Part shown: positions 1 through 9,775 of the stretch, piece by piece
How positions within the stretch are numbered: the first letter of the stretch is position 1
Layout of the letters: every line of letters starts with the position of its first letter
Assembly (NCBI RefSeq): GCF_014653155.1
Contig: NZ_BNAF01000009.1
Coordinates: 177,873-241,872, forward strand
Length of the DNA stretch: 64,000 nt
Reading direction: 5' to 3'
Source: Sphingobacterium griseoflavum
GTDB lineage: Bacteria; Bacteroidota; Bacteroidia; Sphingobacteriales; Sphingobacteriaceae
Position numbers and translations under genes: made by a program
The notes under the pieces: model-generated
The model's input: only the letters and a program-made list of their open reading frames with translations
Databases searched by the model: none
What the model was told of the DNA's origin: nothing

Positions 1-1185
1 TTGCCGGATGGCGAGTTTTTGCCTGGCTATCCGCTCAATGTGGTGGAAAAGTATTTTAAGCAGAAAGTCGAATCCAAATATCCGGCACGTAAAGTTATTT
101 CTGCGCGCTGTGCACATATATCCAAACCGCAGCCCATCCATATCCAGCAAGGGCGTACGCAATGCCAAAATCGTAAACTTTGCCAAAGGGGCTGCCCGTT
201 CGGTGGATATTTCAGCTCGAATGCTTCAACGTTGCCTTGGGCGGCGAAGACAGGGAACATGACCCTAAGGCCTGATTCGGTTGTGCATTCAATTCTCTAT
301 GACGAAGCGAAGGGGCGGGCGATTGGCGTGAAGGTTATCGATCGCAACAGCAAGGAGGAGATGGACTTTTACGCGAAGCTTATATTCGTGAATGCAGCGG
401 CGATCAATACCAATTTGATTTTGCTGAATTCTCGCTCTAATCGTTTTCCAAACGGATTAGGTAACGATAGTGAAACGTTAGGTAAATATATGGCTTTTCA
501 CAACTACAGTGCGCGGATATATGGAGAATATGACGGGCTGTTGGATTTCAAGACCGATGGTCGGAATCCCGCCGGAGGCGGATACATACCACGTTTCCGT
601 AATCTGCATAAACAGGAAACCGATTATTTGCGCGGTTATGCCGCTGGCTTTGGTGCTTATCGGTCTGCAAGTTCTGACCGTAGCGGTTTCGGAGAAGAGT
701 TGAAAAAATCCTTATTGAACCCCCAACTTGGCAATTGGGGTGTAGGCTCGCATATGATGGGGGAAACTATTCCCAAAGCTGCCAGTTACGTTGCATTGGA
801 TGCGCAACAACGCGACGACTGGGGTATTCCTTTGTTAAAAATTTCGATCGATTATGACGATAACGACGCGAAGATGAAGAAGGATTACCTCGATACGATG
901 GAAGAGATGTTTCTGGAAGCTGGGTTTACAAATATCCGTCGGGATGATCGTTGGCAACCGCCCGGGTTAGATATCCACGAGATGGGAGGCGCACGCATGG
1001 GAAATGATCCGAAGACGGCAGTGCTGAATAAATGGAATCAGATGCATGCCGTACCTAATGTTTTTATAACGGATGGAGCCAGCATGACCTCTACGTCAAC
1101 ACAAAATCCATCACTCACCTATATGGCCTTCTCCGCGCGTGCAGCAGATTATGCCGTGAAAGAAATGAGGAAGGGTAATATCTAG
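1..1185 (+). CDS. GMC family oxidoreductase, C-terminal part (5' end outside window)
   Basis: The reading frame is open from the first base with no credible start, so the N-terminal FAD-binding part (roughly 170 residues, judging by the usual length of about 560) lies outside the window. What remains shows a cysteine-rich stretch near residues 56-68 (CQNRKLCQRGCPFGGY), a middle substrate-binding region, and the C-terminal GMC signatures HEMGGARMG and TQNPSLTYMAFSARAAD, which carry the catalytic His/Asn region and close the FAD site. The family oxidises sugar or alcohol hydroxyls using FAD. Bacteroidota versions of this cysteine-containing type are often paired with a small gluconate-dehydrogenase-like subunit, which would be outside this window. 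The gene ends 383 bases before a SusC gene, so a link to glycan use is possible but only by position. The family call is secure; the substrate is unknown. Confidence 0.88.
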   Translation: MPDGEFLPGYPLNVVEKYFKQKVESKYPARKVISARCAHISKPQPIHIQQGRTQCQNRKLCQRGCPFGGYFSSNASTLPWAAKTGNMTLRPDSVVHSILYDEAKGRAIGVKVIDRNSKEEMDFYAKLIFVNAAAINTNLILLNSRSNRFPNGLGNDSETLGKYMAFHNYSARIYGEYDGLLDFKTDGRNPAGGGYIPRFRNLHKQETDYLRGYAAGFGAYRSASSDRSGFGEELKKSLLNPQLGNWGVGSHMMGETIPKAASYVALDAQQRDDWGIPLLKISIDYDDNDAKMKKDYLDTMEEMFLEAGFTNIRRDDRWQPPGLDIHEMGGARMGNDPKTAVLNKWNQMHAVPNVFITDGASMTSTSTQNPSLTYMAFSARAADYAVKEMRKGNI

Positions 1186-1218
1186 CTATTGTTTCCCCTC
1201 ATATTGATGAATTATTCG

Positions 1219-1242
1219 TGTCCGGCCCCGAAAAGGTCGGAC
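1219..1242 (+). terminator. Possible terminator hairpin after GMC gene
   Basis: TGTCCGGCC and GGTCGGACA form a nine-pair stem with one mismatch around a 6-7 base loop, 34 bases after the GMC stop codon. Only a short T run follows, so termination is plausible but not certain. Confidence 0.4.
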
Positions 1243-1257
1243 ATTTACCTGTCTATA

Positions 1258-1379
1258 CGTTTTAGCAAAAAATAGTTTCACTGCTAACTGTTTTGGTAGC
1301 CTACTAACAGCACGAACCCGATTGAACGGTATTGACGATATGTTGCCTTGTGCTAATATCGTTTTAGCAAAGGTGCTAA
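1258..1379. promoter_or_regulatory. Cluster of TTAGCA/TGCTAA hexamers upstream of SusC
   Basis: Five copies of TTAGCA or its complement lie at 1262, 1282, 1351, 1364 and 1374. Two of them sit in a 12-base direct repeat CGTTTTAGCAAA (1258-1269 and 1360-1371), and 1351-1369 forms an inverted pair. The rest of the 1186-1568 gap holds no gene. The cluster looks like operator sites for a regulator of the SusC/SusD pair, but no regulator gene is present nearby. Confidence 0.35.
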
Positions 1380-1568
1380 AAGGTTTAAAATGTGTAATAA
1401 AAATCACAAAAAGTTTTTTGGTCCCAAACTAAATGTGTTAATTAGTGTTAACGTTATACTAATTTAAACCTACCAATGTACTGTCTTTTCCCTATGTGAA
1501 GGTAGTGTTGGTCGGCATTAAAGTTGGTATATCGTGCGGCTAAACTATACTTTACAAACATTAAATTT

Positions 1569-4500
1569 ATGTGGAACATTGACAAACTAAAGCTATCCCA
1601 GGGGAAACTCTGTATGCTTTCCCTTGTGATGTTGGCGACCAGTTATGGTTCTACCTATGCCAATATCAATTCTTCAAAACCTATCCCATCGACCGCTTTT
1701 TCAAAACAACAAACTGTTTCAGGACGCGTTACCGATGCGGCTACGGGCAGTCCTATCGCTGGGGCAACCGTTACGGTTCGTGGCACAACGACTGCGACCC
1801 AAACCGATGAAAGTGGTGCGTACAGCATCCAAGCCGCTGCAGGCCAAATTTTGGTAGCGACATTTATAGGCTACAAGTCGTTGGAATTGCCCGTAGGCAC
1901 GGCAAATGTAGACTTTCCGTTAACAGCAGATGGCGAATCGCTGGATGAAGTCGTGGTGGTAGGATATGGTACGATGCGCAAATCAGATGTAACCGGTTCC
2001 ATTTCTATGGTAAAGGGGCAGGATATGATTAAAAATCAAAATTTCAGTGCCCTGGACAATTTGCGAGGACAAGCAGCAGGTGTAAATGTATATTCCAACT
2101 CCAGCCAACCGGGGGCGTATGCCAACCGCGTGGTGATCCGCGGTACTGCTTCGATCAACTCTTCATCCAGCCCGCTTTATGTCGTGGACGGCGTGGTGAT
2201 GGAAAATTTTCACTTGGTGAACCCGAATGATATTGAGCGTATGGAAGTATTGAAAGACGCTTCTTCTGCGGCTATTTATGGTGCACGTGGTGCTAACGGG
2301 GTCATCTTGGTTACAACAAAACGAGGTTCTAAAGACGGACGTAGAACCATAAGTTACCAAGGGTCGGCCAGTGTGAGCTCTCCACAACGCTACATGGATG
2401 TCTTGAACGCAGAAGAGTGGGTACAAGCCTTTATGATCGGTTTAGAAAATGAAAATACCTACATGCCTGATAAATACAATTGGTCTTTAGATCGTAAAGA
2501 TTGGTTCAATGATCCAAACTATTTTGATGCCAATGGGAACCCATTGTATGATACCGATTGGCAAAGGGAAGCAACGCGTACGGTTGTTTCTCAAAATCAT
2601 CAGCTGAATATCCAACAAGGTGATGAAAAGTCCTCGATGGGTGCATTCATTAATTATACCGATCAGCAAGGGGTTGTGAATAACACCTACAACAAACGTG
2701 TGAACGGTAAATTGGCATACGATTCGAAAGTGAAAGATTGGCTTTCTACAAGTATAAACTTAACAGCGAATCATACTTACGGTCGTTTTACACCCGAAGA
2801 CGGCGGTGGGCAAGAGGCACGTCGTACGATGATCGAGATGTTACCATGGTTGCCTGTTTACCAACCAGACGGACAGTATAGTTTTTCTGGCTCATCAACG
2901 GTCAACGGTGTTTTAGGCTTCGAAGGGATGTCCAATCCCGTTGCTATCTTAGATCTACAAGAACGGCAGCGTGCCAATACGCAAATTTTTGGTAATGCAG
3001 CCTTGACTTTCCATTTGGCTGATGGCCTAGATTTGAAAACCCAATATGGTGTAGATAAACAACGGAGACTGTACCGTGGCTATTCTTCCGTATTGCTACA
3101 TAATATTTCTCGTCCAAACGGTTGGGCACAGATTGAAAACGAAGATATCTTCTACTGGCAGCAAGAAACCTATTTGAGCTACAATAAGCAATTTAATAAT
3201 CACCGTATTAATGCGGTAGCCGGTTTATCTTGGCAAGGACGCGAGCGCGAATTCAGTATGAATCGTACAGAAGGCTTTACCAGCGATTTCTTTAAATGGA
3301 ACAATATGGCGGCGGGTTCTTTGCCGCAAGCACCAGAATCTGCTTATGAACGTTGGGGTATGAATTCTTACTTTATGCGTGCAGCTTACACATTAAATGA
3401 TAAGTATTCGGCTACAGTGACAGGTCGTTATGATGGTTCATCGCGTTTCGGAGCGAATAACAAGTTCGGCTTCTTCCCATCTATGGGTCTGGCTTGGGTA
3501 GCATCTAAGGAATCATTCTTACAAGATGTCTCTTGGTTAGACAATCTGAAATTACGCAGTAGCATTGGTATCACCGGTAACTCCGAAATTGCACCTTATC
3601 AATCTATTGGTAGAGCCATTAACAATACCCAACTGCTGGGCGGTTCGCGTATGCCAACATCTTATTTAAGGAACATACGGAATGACGACTTGAAGTGGGA
3701 GAAAACAACCACGATCGATGGTGGTTTCGAATTAGGGTTGTTTCAAAATCGCTTGAACTTTGATGTCTCGTACTACAATCGTAGAACAACAGATTTGCTT
3801 CTGGAGGCGCCACTTCCAAATGCATCCGGATTTGAGTTCGTAACACAGAATATTGGTGCGGTAAATAATAAAGGCTTTGATATTATGATCAGCGGAGCAC
3901 CTGTTCGTAATGAAAATTTCCAGTGGACATCTACGATCAATATGAACTACAATCAGAATCGCGTCGTTCAATTGGCTAACAATAACGCAGATATTCTTCA
4001 AAATAGCTTTGTATCTGGTCCAAACAGTGTTATTCGCGTTGGGGAAAACTTAAATAGTTTCTATGGCTACCGTCGTAACGGCATTTTCACAGTAGAAGAC
4101 TTTGAAAATGGCCTTATAACAAGAGAACAGATTGGTCGACCAAACCGCTCGGCAAATCAAGAAGTTTTAGGGAAAGGCATTCCCGATTGGTCAGGAAGTT
4201 TTATCAACACATTCAACTACAAGAATTTTGATATGACAGTTGATATGCAGATTGTCTATGGTGTAGAAACATTGCAACAATTTTATCATTCCACTTACGA
4301 TCGTTTTGGTATCACCAATGGTTTGAGCGAAATTTTGACGGATGCTTATAGCCCTTCAAATCCAAACACCATGCAACAGGCTATATTCTTGACTAATGGT
4401 GGTCACGCTGGTCAGGATACACGTATTGATTCTTCTTGGATCGTGGATGGTTCATACCTACGTTTCAACCTGATTCAGCTAGGTTACTCGTTCGACTCGT

Positions 4501-4703
4501 CGTGGGCACAACGTTTAGGTATTTCTGGTTTGCGTGTGTATGCTAGTGCGAACAACCCGTGGTTAATAACTTCTAAAGACTTTAAGGGATATGATCCTGA
4601 AAGTACGTCTACCGGTGATGGAAATAAATTTGGACAAAATGTGACGTTCTTCTCTTATCCGCGAGCAAAGACATTTACCTTCGGTTTGAACCTAACGTTA
4701 TAA
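1569..4703 (+). CDS. SusC/RagA-family TonB-dependent outer-membrane transporter
   Basis: TonB-dependent importer of the SusC type, which takes up oligosaccharides or peptides across the outer membrane together with a SusD lid. The ATG at 1569 gives a 1044-residue protein beginning with a signal peptide (MWNIDKLKLSQGKLCMLSL...). A TTG 45 bases earlier is in frame but would put extra polar residues before the signal. After the signal come a carboxypeptidase-regulatory-like beta domain (VSGRVTDAATGSPIAGATV...), the DEVVVVGYGT TonB-box-like segment, the plug domain (YVVDGV, DASSAAIYGARGANGVILVTT) and a long beta-barrel ending with aromatic-rich strands. The partner SusD gene follows after 24 bases. 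No regulator, glycosidase or sulfatase is adjacent, so the ligand cannot be predicted. Confidence 0.95.
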   Translation: MWNIDKLKLSQGKLCMLSLVMLATSYGSTYANINSSKPIPSTAFSKQQTVSGRVTDAATGSPIAGATVTVRGTTTATQTDESGAYSIQAAAGQILVATFIGYKSLELPVGTANVDFPLTADGESLDEVVVVGYGTMRKSDVTGSISMVKGQDMIKNQNFSALDNLRGQAAGVNVYSNSSQPGAYANRVVIRGTASINSSSSPLYVVDGVVMENFHLVNPNDIERMEVLKDASSAAIYGARGANGVILVTTKRGSKDGRRTISYQGSASVSSPQRYMDVLNAEEWVQAFMIGLENENTYMPDKYNWSLDRKDWFNDPNYFDANGNPLYDTDWQREATRTVVSQNHQLNIQQGDEKSSMGAFINYTDQQGVVNNTYNKRVNGKLAYDSKVKDWLSTSINLTANHTYGRFTPEDGGGQEARRTMIEMLPWLPVYQPDGQYSFSGSSTVNGVLGFEGMSNPVAILDLQERQRANTQIFGNAALTFHLADGLDLKTQYGVDKQRRLYRGYSSVLLHNISRPNGWAQIENEDIFYWQQETYLSYNKQFNNHRINAVAGLSWQGREREFSMNRTEGFTSDFFKWNNMAAGSLPQAPESAYERWGMNSYFMRAAYTLNDKYSATVTGRYDGSSRFGANNKFGFFPSMGLAWVASKESFLQDVSWLDNLKLRSSIGITGNSEIAPYQSIGRAINNTQLLGGSRMPTSYLRNIRNDDLKWEKTTTIDGGFELGLFQNRLNFDVSYYNRRTTDLLLEAPLPNASGFEFVTQNIGAVNNKGFDIMISGAPVRNENFQWTSTINMNYNQNRVVQLANNNADILQNSFVSGPNSVIRVGENLNSFYGYRRNGIFTVEDFENGLITREQIGRPNRSANQEVLGKGIPDWSGSFINTFNYKNFDMTVDMQIVYGVETLQQFYHSTYDRFGITNGLSEILTDAYSPSNPNTMQQAIFLTNGGHAGQDTRIDSSWIVDGSYLRFNLIQLGYSFDSSWAQRLGISGLRVYASANNPWLITSKDFKGYDPESTSTGDGNKFGQNVTFFSYPRAKTFTFGLNLTL

Positions 4704-4727
4704 TTAAACCTTTAATACTAAAGACAG

Positions 4728-6302
4728 ATGAATTTTAAATATATCATATTAGGACTTAGTTTATCAACTATGTTGTGCATGAGTTCCTGTAAAGATTTTT
4801 TAGACGAAAATCCGAGAAGTGAAGTTGGTGAAGACGACTACTACAAAACGCAGGGGCAAGCTTATGAAAACGTCAATGTGTTGTACCGTTTGGGTGCACC
4901 AACTTTTTATGGAAATGCCAACGGTGCATACCAAGGACCGTTTGCATCGATTCCAGTCATGTTAACGGGCTATTTTGAAAATAGCTATGAAGGGCAGGAG
5001 CAGATCAACCAATACTCCCGTCTGTTAACAAGACAGCAAAATACGCGTATCGTTTCTAACAGGGTGAATGAGATTTGGCGTACTGCTTTTCAAGCTATTA
5101 ATATAGCCAATAGTGCGATCAAAAATATTCCTAACATCGCAATGCCTGATGATTTGAAAGCCACATTAATCGGAGAGGCGAAATTCTTCCGGGCTTTTAA
5201 CTACTTTTTCATGGTAAAAATGTTTGGAGGTTTACCTTTGTCTACTGATCAGTACGCAAGCTTGGATCAAGATTTCTTTTTGCCACGTAGCTCCCCGGAA
5301 GAAGTTTATGAAGTGATTGAATCCGATTTAATCGCTGCGGTGGAAACCTTGCCTGCAGCAATCTTCAATAGCAGTGGACGTCGTGTGAACAAAAATATAG
5401 CTGCAATGGCGTTGGCTAATGTATACCTTCAGCAAAACAAATTTGACGAAGCCGTGCCTTACATTGATATTGTGCTTCAGTCGGGCCATTCGTTAACTCC
5501 GAATACCGATTTGAACACCCTTAGTGCCTTTAATAGTTTGCGTACTTCGGATCTATTGGATGAAACTATATATGCGATGGAATTTGATGAGGGGACTAAC
5601 TCAGGTGGATCATGGCCAACATATGGTTTTACGGCATCTGCCAATGCTATCTTCGATAAGTACACCATTTTCGAGCGTGTGTATGGTCCGACAAATAGGT
5701 TCCTCAATGTGTATGAGGCAGATGATTTGAGGATTCAACCCAGGCAGTTTTACCATTGGACATATACCAATCCAGACAATGGCAAGACTTGGAACGGGGG
5801 TAACACCGCCGGCGTATGGTATTTTGTCGAGGAGGATGCGTTGTTAAATACGGGCCGATCTACGAAAGATAGGAATATCTATCGCTATGCGGAAGCCTTG
5901 TTAATAGCTGCGGAGGTTAAAGCACGTACCACGGGCGTTGCTTCGGCAGCAGCTCACCTGGCGGAGGTGAGAGCTCGCGCAAGCACTACAGGGGAAACGG
6001 TAGCACAGATCACCGCTCAACTACAAGGCTTGTCGGTCGATCAGTTCGTACAAGAAGTATGGAAAGAGCGTTTACGGGAATTACCTTTGGAATTTAAAAT
6101 GTGGGATGATTGTTTACGGACCGGCATGTTTCCAAATATTTCAGCTGACGTAAAAGGCCAAGTTACCTTCACGCCATTGGTTGGTGCAGCAAATGGTTCG
6201 GGTGCTATTTTCAAAGAGACAGATTTAGTATACCCAATCTCTTTGGATGAGCTACAGCGAAACCCTAACCTGACCCAAAATACAGGTTATCAAACAAACT
6301 AG
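4728..6302 (+). CDS. SusD/RagB-family nutrient-binding outer-membrane lipoprotein
   Basis: Surface lipoprotein that caps the SusC channel encoded just upstream. The 524-residue protein starts with a lipoprotein signal peptide with the lipobox CMSSC (Cys21), followed by KDFLDENPRSE, typical of mature SusD starts. Tetratricopeptide-like helices follow, including GEAKFFRAFNYFFMVKMFGGLPL and, late in the protein, the characteristic IYRYAEALLIAAEVKAR and VWKERLRELPLEFKMWDD stretches. It is the last gene of a two-gene operon: a strong terminator follows at 6329. Ligand unknown. Confidence 0.95.
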   Translation: MNFKYIILGLSLSTMLCMSSCKDFLDENPRSEVGEDDYYKTQGQAYENVNVLYRLGAPTFYGNANGAYQGPFASIPVMLTGYFENSYEGQEQINQYSRLLTRQQNTRIVSNRVNEIWRTAFQAINIANSAIKNIPNIAMPDDLKATLIGEAKFFRAFNYFFMVKMFGGLPLSTDQYASLDQDFFLPRSSPEEVYEVIESDLIAAVETLPAAIFNSSGRRVNKNIAAMALANVYLQQNKFDEAVPYIDIVLQSGHSLTPNTDLNTLSAFNSLRTSDLLDETIYAMEFDEGTNSGGSWPTYGFTASANAIFDKYTIFERVYGPTNRFLNVYEADDLRIQPRQFYHWTYTNPDNGKTWNGGNTAGVWYFVEEDALLNTGRSTKDRNIYRYAEALLIAAEVKARTTGVASAAAHLAEVRARASTTGETVAQITAQLQGLSVDQFVQEVWKERLRELPLEFKMWDDCLRTGMFPNISADVKGQVTFTPLVGAANGSGAIFKETDLVYPISLDELQRNPNLTQNTGYQTN

Positions 6303-6328
6303 CTGATCCTAAAGCTAGATTTTAAGAT

Positions 6329-6361
6329 GAGCTGCGGGATTATATCCTGCAGCTCTTTTTT
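6329..6361 (+). terminator. Rho-independent terminator after SusD
   Basis: GAGCTGCGGGA and TCCTGCAGCTC form an 11-base stem with one mismatch and a short loop, followed by six T. It lies 27 bases past the SusD stop. Confidence 0.85.
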
Positions 6362-6460
6362 GTTTTGTGCATTGGGATTAGCACGAACAGATGTCCAAAC
6401 CATTCTGCTGTTTCCAACTAAATCGGAACAAGGTGTAACATTTCGTGTTAACAACGGTAT

Positions 6461-6493
6461 AAAAAAAGAGCTTCAACAAAGGAAGCTCTTTTT
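6461..6493 (-). terminator. Terminator after nrdF (bidirectional)
   Basis: GAGCTTC (6468-6474) pairs with GAAGCTC (6482-6488) around a 7-base loop, flanked by seven A on the left and five T on the right. It can stop transcription from the nrd operon and from the SusD side. Confidence 0.8.
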
Positions 6494-6521
6494 AAATATA
6501 TTAGCGCTGGAGATCTAGTTG

Positions 6522-7508
6522 TTAAACTTCGATCGCCACTTCCATTTTGAAATCGTCGTCTCTCAGGTGTACAATTTCCATAGATTTTTCGTAGTTCGTT
6601 GACTTCTTCGAGAAAAAATCATGTTGTGTGGTTTCGGTATTTAAACCGTTCAATACAATAGGATTGACCTGCTTAACTTCAAAAATCGGGTCGAAACCGA
6701 GGTTCATGAGTGCTTTGTTACCATTGTAGCGCACATATTCCTTTACTTCAGCTGTCAATCCCACTACCGTATAGAGCTCTTCGGTATATTTCAACTCATT
6801 TTCGTATAGATCGTTCAGTAGGTTCAGGAAACGTGCTTTCACCTCTTCCTTGTTTGGAAGGCGGCTGTAGACCTCTTGCGCGATTAAACCAACGAATACA
6901 CCGTGGATAGACTCGTCTGCTACGATTTTTTTAATAATATCTGCCGACGCCACCATTTGTCCCTGTCCGCATAACCACAGGGGCAAGAAGAAGCCAGAAT
7001 AAAACAAAAAGGATTCCAATAACACTGATCCGGCTAGTGCCATGAATAGTTCTTCGTCGGTTACGCGCTCTTTGTCGATCGCCCTGTAGTATTTGTCAAT
7101 GGTAGCCGCCTTGTACTGCAAGAATTTATTTTCTTTGACCCAGCCAAATACGTCATTGATTTCATTGGTCGTAGAAACCGTCGTAAAAATCGTTGAATAT
7201 GATTTTGCATGGATGGCTTCCATCATACACATATAAGACAAAACCGCTTTATTTTGTAGGGATCCGATATGATCAATGATTTTCGGCATGCCAGTATGGC
7301 TTTGTAGGGTGTCCAAAAGGGTTAAACCTCCCAAAGCCTTTTTATAGCATTCTTTCATATCCCAGCTTAAGCCTTTCCAGCTGTCAATATCTTTGGATGG
7401 GATATATTCGGTATCGATCCAAAATTGTTTGATATTCTGTTCCCAAAACATCAATACGTAATCGTTATCTGGTGTGTTCCAGTTTACGGCGCTAAATTGT
7501 TTGCTCAT
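6522..7508 (-). CDS. nrdF: Class Ib ribonucleotide reductase, small (beta) subunit NrdF
   Basis: Radical-generating subunit that supplies the tyrosyl radical for NrdE in deoxyribonucleotide synthesis. Its 328 residues match the NrdF length. The metal ligands are all visible: Asp66 (TLLDTLQS), Glu97 and His100 (EAIHAKSYS), Glu165 (LLESFLFYSGF), Glu199 and His202 (DESIH), with the radical tyrosine at Tyr104. The EAIHAKSYS form and the presence of nrdI in the same operon place it in class Ib, which normally uses a di-manganese cofactor activated by NrdI. It is the last gene of nrdH-nrdI-nrdE-nrdF and lies 161 bases after nrdE, unusually far for this operon. A terminator follows. Confidence 0.95.
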   Translation of the reverse strand: MSKQFSAVNWNTPDNDYVLMFWEQNIKQFWIDTEYIPSKDIDSWKGLSWDMKECYKKALGGLTLLDTLQSHTGMPKIIDHIGSLQNKAVLSYMCMMEAIHAKSYSTIFTTVSTTNEINDVFGWVKENKFLQYKAATIDKYYRAIDKERVTDEELFMALAGSVLLESFLFYSGFFLPLWLCGQGQMVASADIIKKIVADESIHGVFVGLIAQEVYSRLPNKEEVKARFLNLLNDLYENELKYTEELYTVVGLTAEVKEYVRYNGNKALMNLGFDPIFEVKQVNPIVLNGLNTETTQHDFFSKKSTNYEKSMEIVHLRDDDFKMEVAIEV

Positions 7509-7561
7509 GCTTATTCATTTTTTGGAGTCGTAAAAAAGGTGTTCTGTGAGAAGAAACGGAA

Positions 7562-7597
7562 GGAGAAACGCAGATAAGTGGTGTTATCGGTTTCTCC
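7562..7597 (-). promoter_or_regulatory. Stem-loop in the nrdE-nrdF gap
   Basis: GGAGAAAC and GTTTCTCC are perfect inverted 8-mers, with a second inner pair GATAA/TTATC. There is no T run on the minus strand after it, so it looks more like a processing or stability hairpin that could set the nrdE:nrdF ratio than a full terminator. That role is inferred. Confidence 0.5.
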
Positions 7598-7669
7598 TTT
7601 ACGCGTGTTACATCCGTAACCTTTATGCTTGACTTATTCGTTTTACTATTTCTTTTTAATCATGACACG

Positions 7670-9775
7670 TTATGCCGAGCAAGAAATACACTCTTCTACG
7701 GTTGATTTGCGCGTACGGGTGTAATACAAAGATTTCAGGCCGATTTTATGGGCATAAATATAATATTTAGCCAAGTCGCGCGTCGAGTCTTTAGAATTGG
7801 TGTGCAAAATGGTCGATACACCCTGATCGATATGACGCTGTATGACGGAAATTAATTTCAATACCTTAAACTGATCCATGTCATAAGCCGATTTAAAGTA
7901 GAAGTAATTGTCATTTGTCAGGTATGGCATCGGGTAATAGGTGGTACTATCGCCATATTCGCGAACTTCGATAATATCTACGACGGGCATCACGGAAGCT
8001 GTTGCATTCATGATGTAGGAAGTAGATTGATTAGGGGCAATGGCTAGGCGGTAAGCGTGGTAAATACCGTGCTCTTTCACTTGTGCTTTTAAATTTTCCC
8101 AATCTTGGCTTGTCGGAATGTGGATGCCTTCAAACAGTTCTTTTACCTTATCCGTGGTTGGTTGATATTCGCGTTCTGTGTAACGATCAAAATATGTACC
8201 GTCGGCATATGCTGATTTTTCAAAACCTGTAAATGTTTTGCCTCGTTCTTTGGCAATCTCCATAGATGCTTCGAGCGAATAATAATTCATCATCATAAAG
8301 AATGTATTGGCAAAATCCAGCGCTTCTGTAGATTCGTACATGATGAAGCTTTTTGCTAAGAACCCGTGAAGGTTCATGGCTCCGAGTCCGACCGAGTGCA
8401 GCTCCCTGTTCGCTTTTGCAATAGAGGGAACCATATCAATATTGGTAACATCTGTAACAACCGTCAATGCACGCATGGCTGTTTTAACGGTTTCCTTGAT
8501 GCGTCCGTTGTCCATTACGGTAGCGATGTTCAACGAACCTAAATTACAGGAAATTCCGTAACGGATGGTATCTTCTTGCCCATAGATGTTGATATCAGAA
8601 ACTTCGGAAACTTGCATGATCTCCGTGCATAAATTGGAAAACTTAACTTTTCCAAGCCCGTTTAGCGCATGCGCCTTATTCGTGTTTTCTTTGAAGAAAA
8701 TATAAGGATAACCCGATTCTTTTTGTGTTTGTGCTATCCGAACCAGCAAATGGCGTGCATTGATTTTTTTCTTTTTAACGTTCGGATTGGTGATCAATTC
8801 GTCGTACATCTTGTCCATATCTAACTCGTCGAGATATTGACCATATTCCTGCATGACGGTGTGGGGATAAATCAAATAACAAGCCTCGTCTTTTTCGGCA
8901 AGTTCCATAAATTTATCGGGAACAATGATACCGATCGAAAGAGATTTGATACGCACCTTCTCATCCACATTGATTTTTTTACAATCCAAGAATTCTTCGA
9001 TATCCGAATGGAAGATATTGAGGTAAACGGCACCAGCACCAGGGCGTTGGCCCAATTGATTGGCATACGAGAAGGTATCTTCCATGATTTTCATGATCGG
9101 AAGCACGCCGCCGGCGCGACCTTCCACGCCCTTTATGGCTTCGCCACGTGCACGGATCTTGGAGATGTTGAACGATACACCCCCGCCGATCGACGATAGT
9201 TTCATAGCCGAGTCCACCGCGTATCCTATGCCGTTCAGGTTGTCACCAATCTCATCTAAAAAGCAAGAAACTAACTCTCCAGAACGTTTTTTGCCAGCAT
9301 TCAAGAATGTCGGGGTAGCGGGCTGATACTCTTGATTGATCATAATTTCGGCATACTCGATAGCTTTTTGTACACCTTCTTTGCGCGCTAGGAAAAGCGC
9401 AACGGCCACCACACGGTCTTCGTAGCGCTCCAAGAACTTCTCTCCAGAGTCATCGCGAAGGGCATAGCTTTGGAAAAACTTGAAAGCGGCCATAAATGAT
9501 TGGAAGCGGAATTTTTTCGCGTATACAAAATTAAACACCTGTTCTATTTCCTCAAAAGTGAACGACTGATAGAAATCGATGTAATAGTTGTTCTCTATTA
9601 AATAGTCGACTTTCTCTTTCAGTGTGTAAAAGAATACCGTGTTTTTGTTCACGTATTCTAGGAAATAGGCGCGTACAGCTTCTTTATCTTTATGTAAGCT
9701 GTACTCGTCATCATGCTTAATCATGATTTCATTGTTAAGCAATATCCAATTTTTTGCTACCTCGTTTGCTATCAT
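7670..9775 (-). CDS. nrdE: Class Ib ribonucleoside-diphosphate reductase, large (alpha) subunit NrdE
   Basis: Catalytic subunit that reduces ribonucleoside diphosphates. I place the start at the ATG at 9775 (MIANEVAKNW), giving 701 residues. A longer in-frame start at 9838 would run deep into nrdI and is not needed. Active-site features are all present: Cys171 (ELVSCFLDEI) and Cys410 (ISCNLGSLN) as the redox pair, the thiyl-radical motif N381-L-C383-T-E385, the [15 protein letters not shown] tyrosines in SLYYTRTR near the C-terminus, and the swinging C-terminal pair Cys696/Cys699 (CISC) re-reduced by NrdH. There is no N-terminal ATP-cone, as in class Ib enzymes. The gene overlaps the 3' end of nrdI by 41 bases, which suggests translational coupling. 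Confidence 0.95.
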   Translation of the reverse strand: MIANEVAKNWILLNNEIMIKHDDEYSLHKDKEAVRAYFLEYVNKNTVFFYTLKEKVDYLIENNYYIDFYQSFTFEEIEQVFNFVYAKKFRFQSFMAAFKFFQSYALRDDSGEKFLERYEDRVVAVALFLARKEGVQKAIEYAEIMINQEYQPATPTFLNAGKKRSGELVSCFLDEIGDNLNGIGYAVDSAMKLSSIGGGVSFNISKIRARGEAIKGVEGRAGGVLPIMKIMEDTFSYANQLGQRPGAGAVYLNIFHSDIEEFLDCKKINVDEKVRIKSLSIGIIVPDKFMELAEKDEACYLIYPHTVMQEYGQYLDELDMDKMYDELITNPNVKKKKINARHLLVRIAQTQKESGYPYIFFKENTNKAHALNGLGKVKFSNLCTEIMQVSEVSDINIYGQEDTIRYGISCNLGSLNIATVMDNGRIKETVKTAMRALTVVTDVTNIDMVPSIAKANRELHSVGLGAMNLHGFLAKSFIMYESTEALDFANTFFMMMNYYSLEASMEIAKERGKTFTGFEKSAYADGTYFDRYTEREYQPTTDKVKELFEGIHIPTSQDWENLKAQVKEHGIYHAYRLAIAPNQSTSYIMNATASVMPVVDIIEVREYGDSTTYYPMPYLTNDNYFYFKSAYDMDQFKVLKLISVIQRHIDQGVSTILHTNSKDSTRDLAKYYIYAHKIGLKSLYYTRTRKSTVEECISCSA

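Noticed and set aside
1..1185. GMC gene as a frameshifted pseudogene
   Set aside because: The frame is intact to its normal C-terminus; the missing N-terminal part is simply outside the window.
1524..1568. TTG start for the first SusC protein
   Set aside because: It adds 15 residues before a proper signal peptide; the ATG at 1569 fits better.
8837..9326. Open frames opposite nrdE
   Set aside because: Antisense shadows of a strongly conserved gene.
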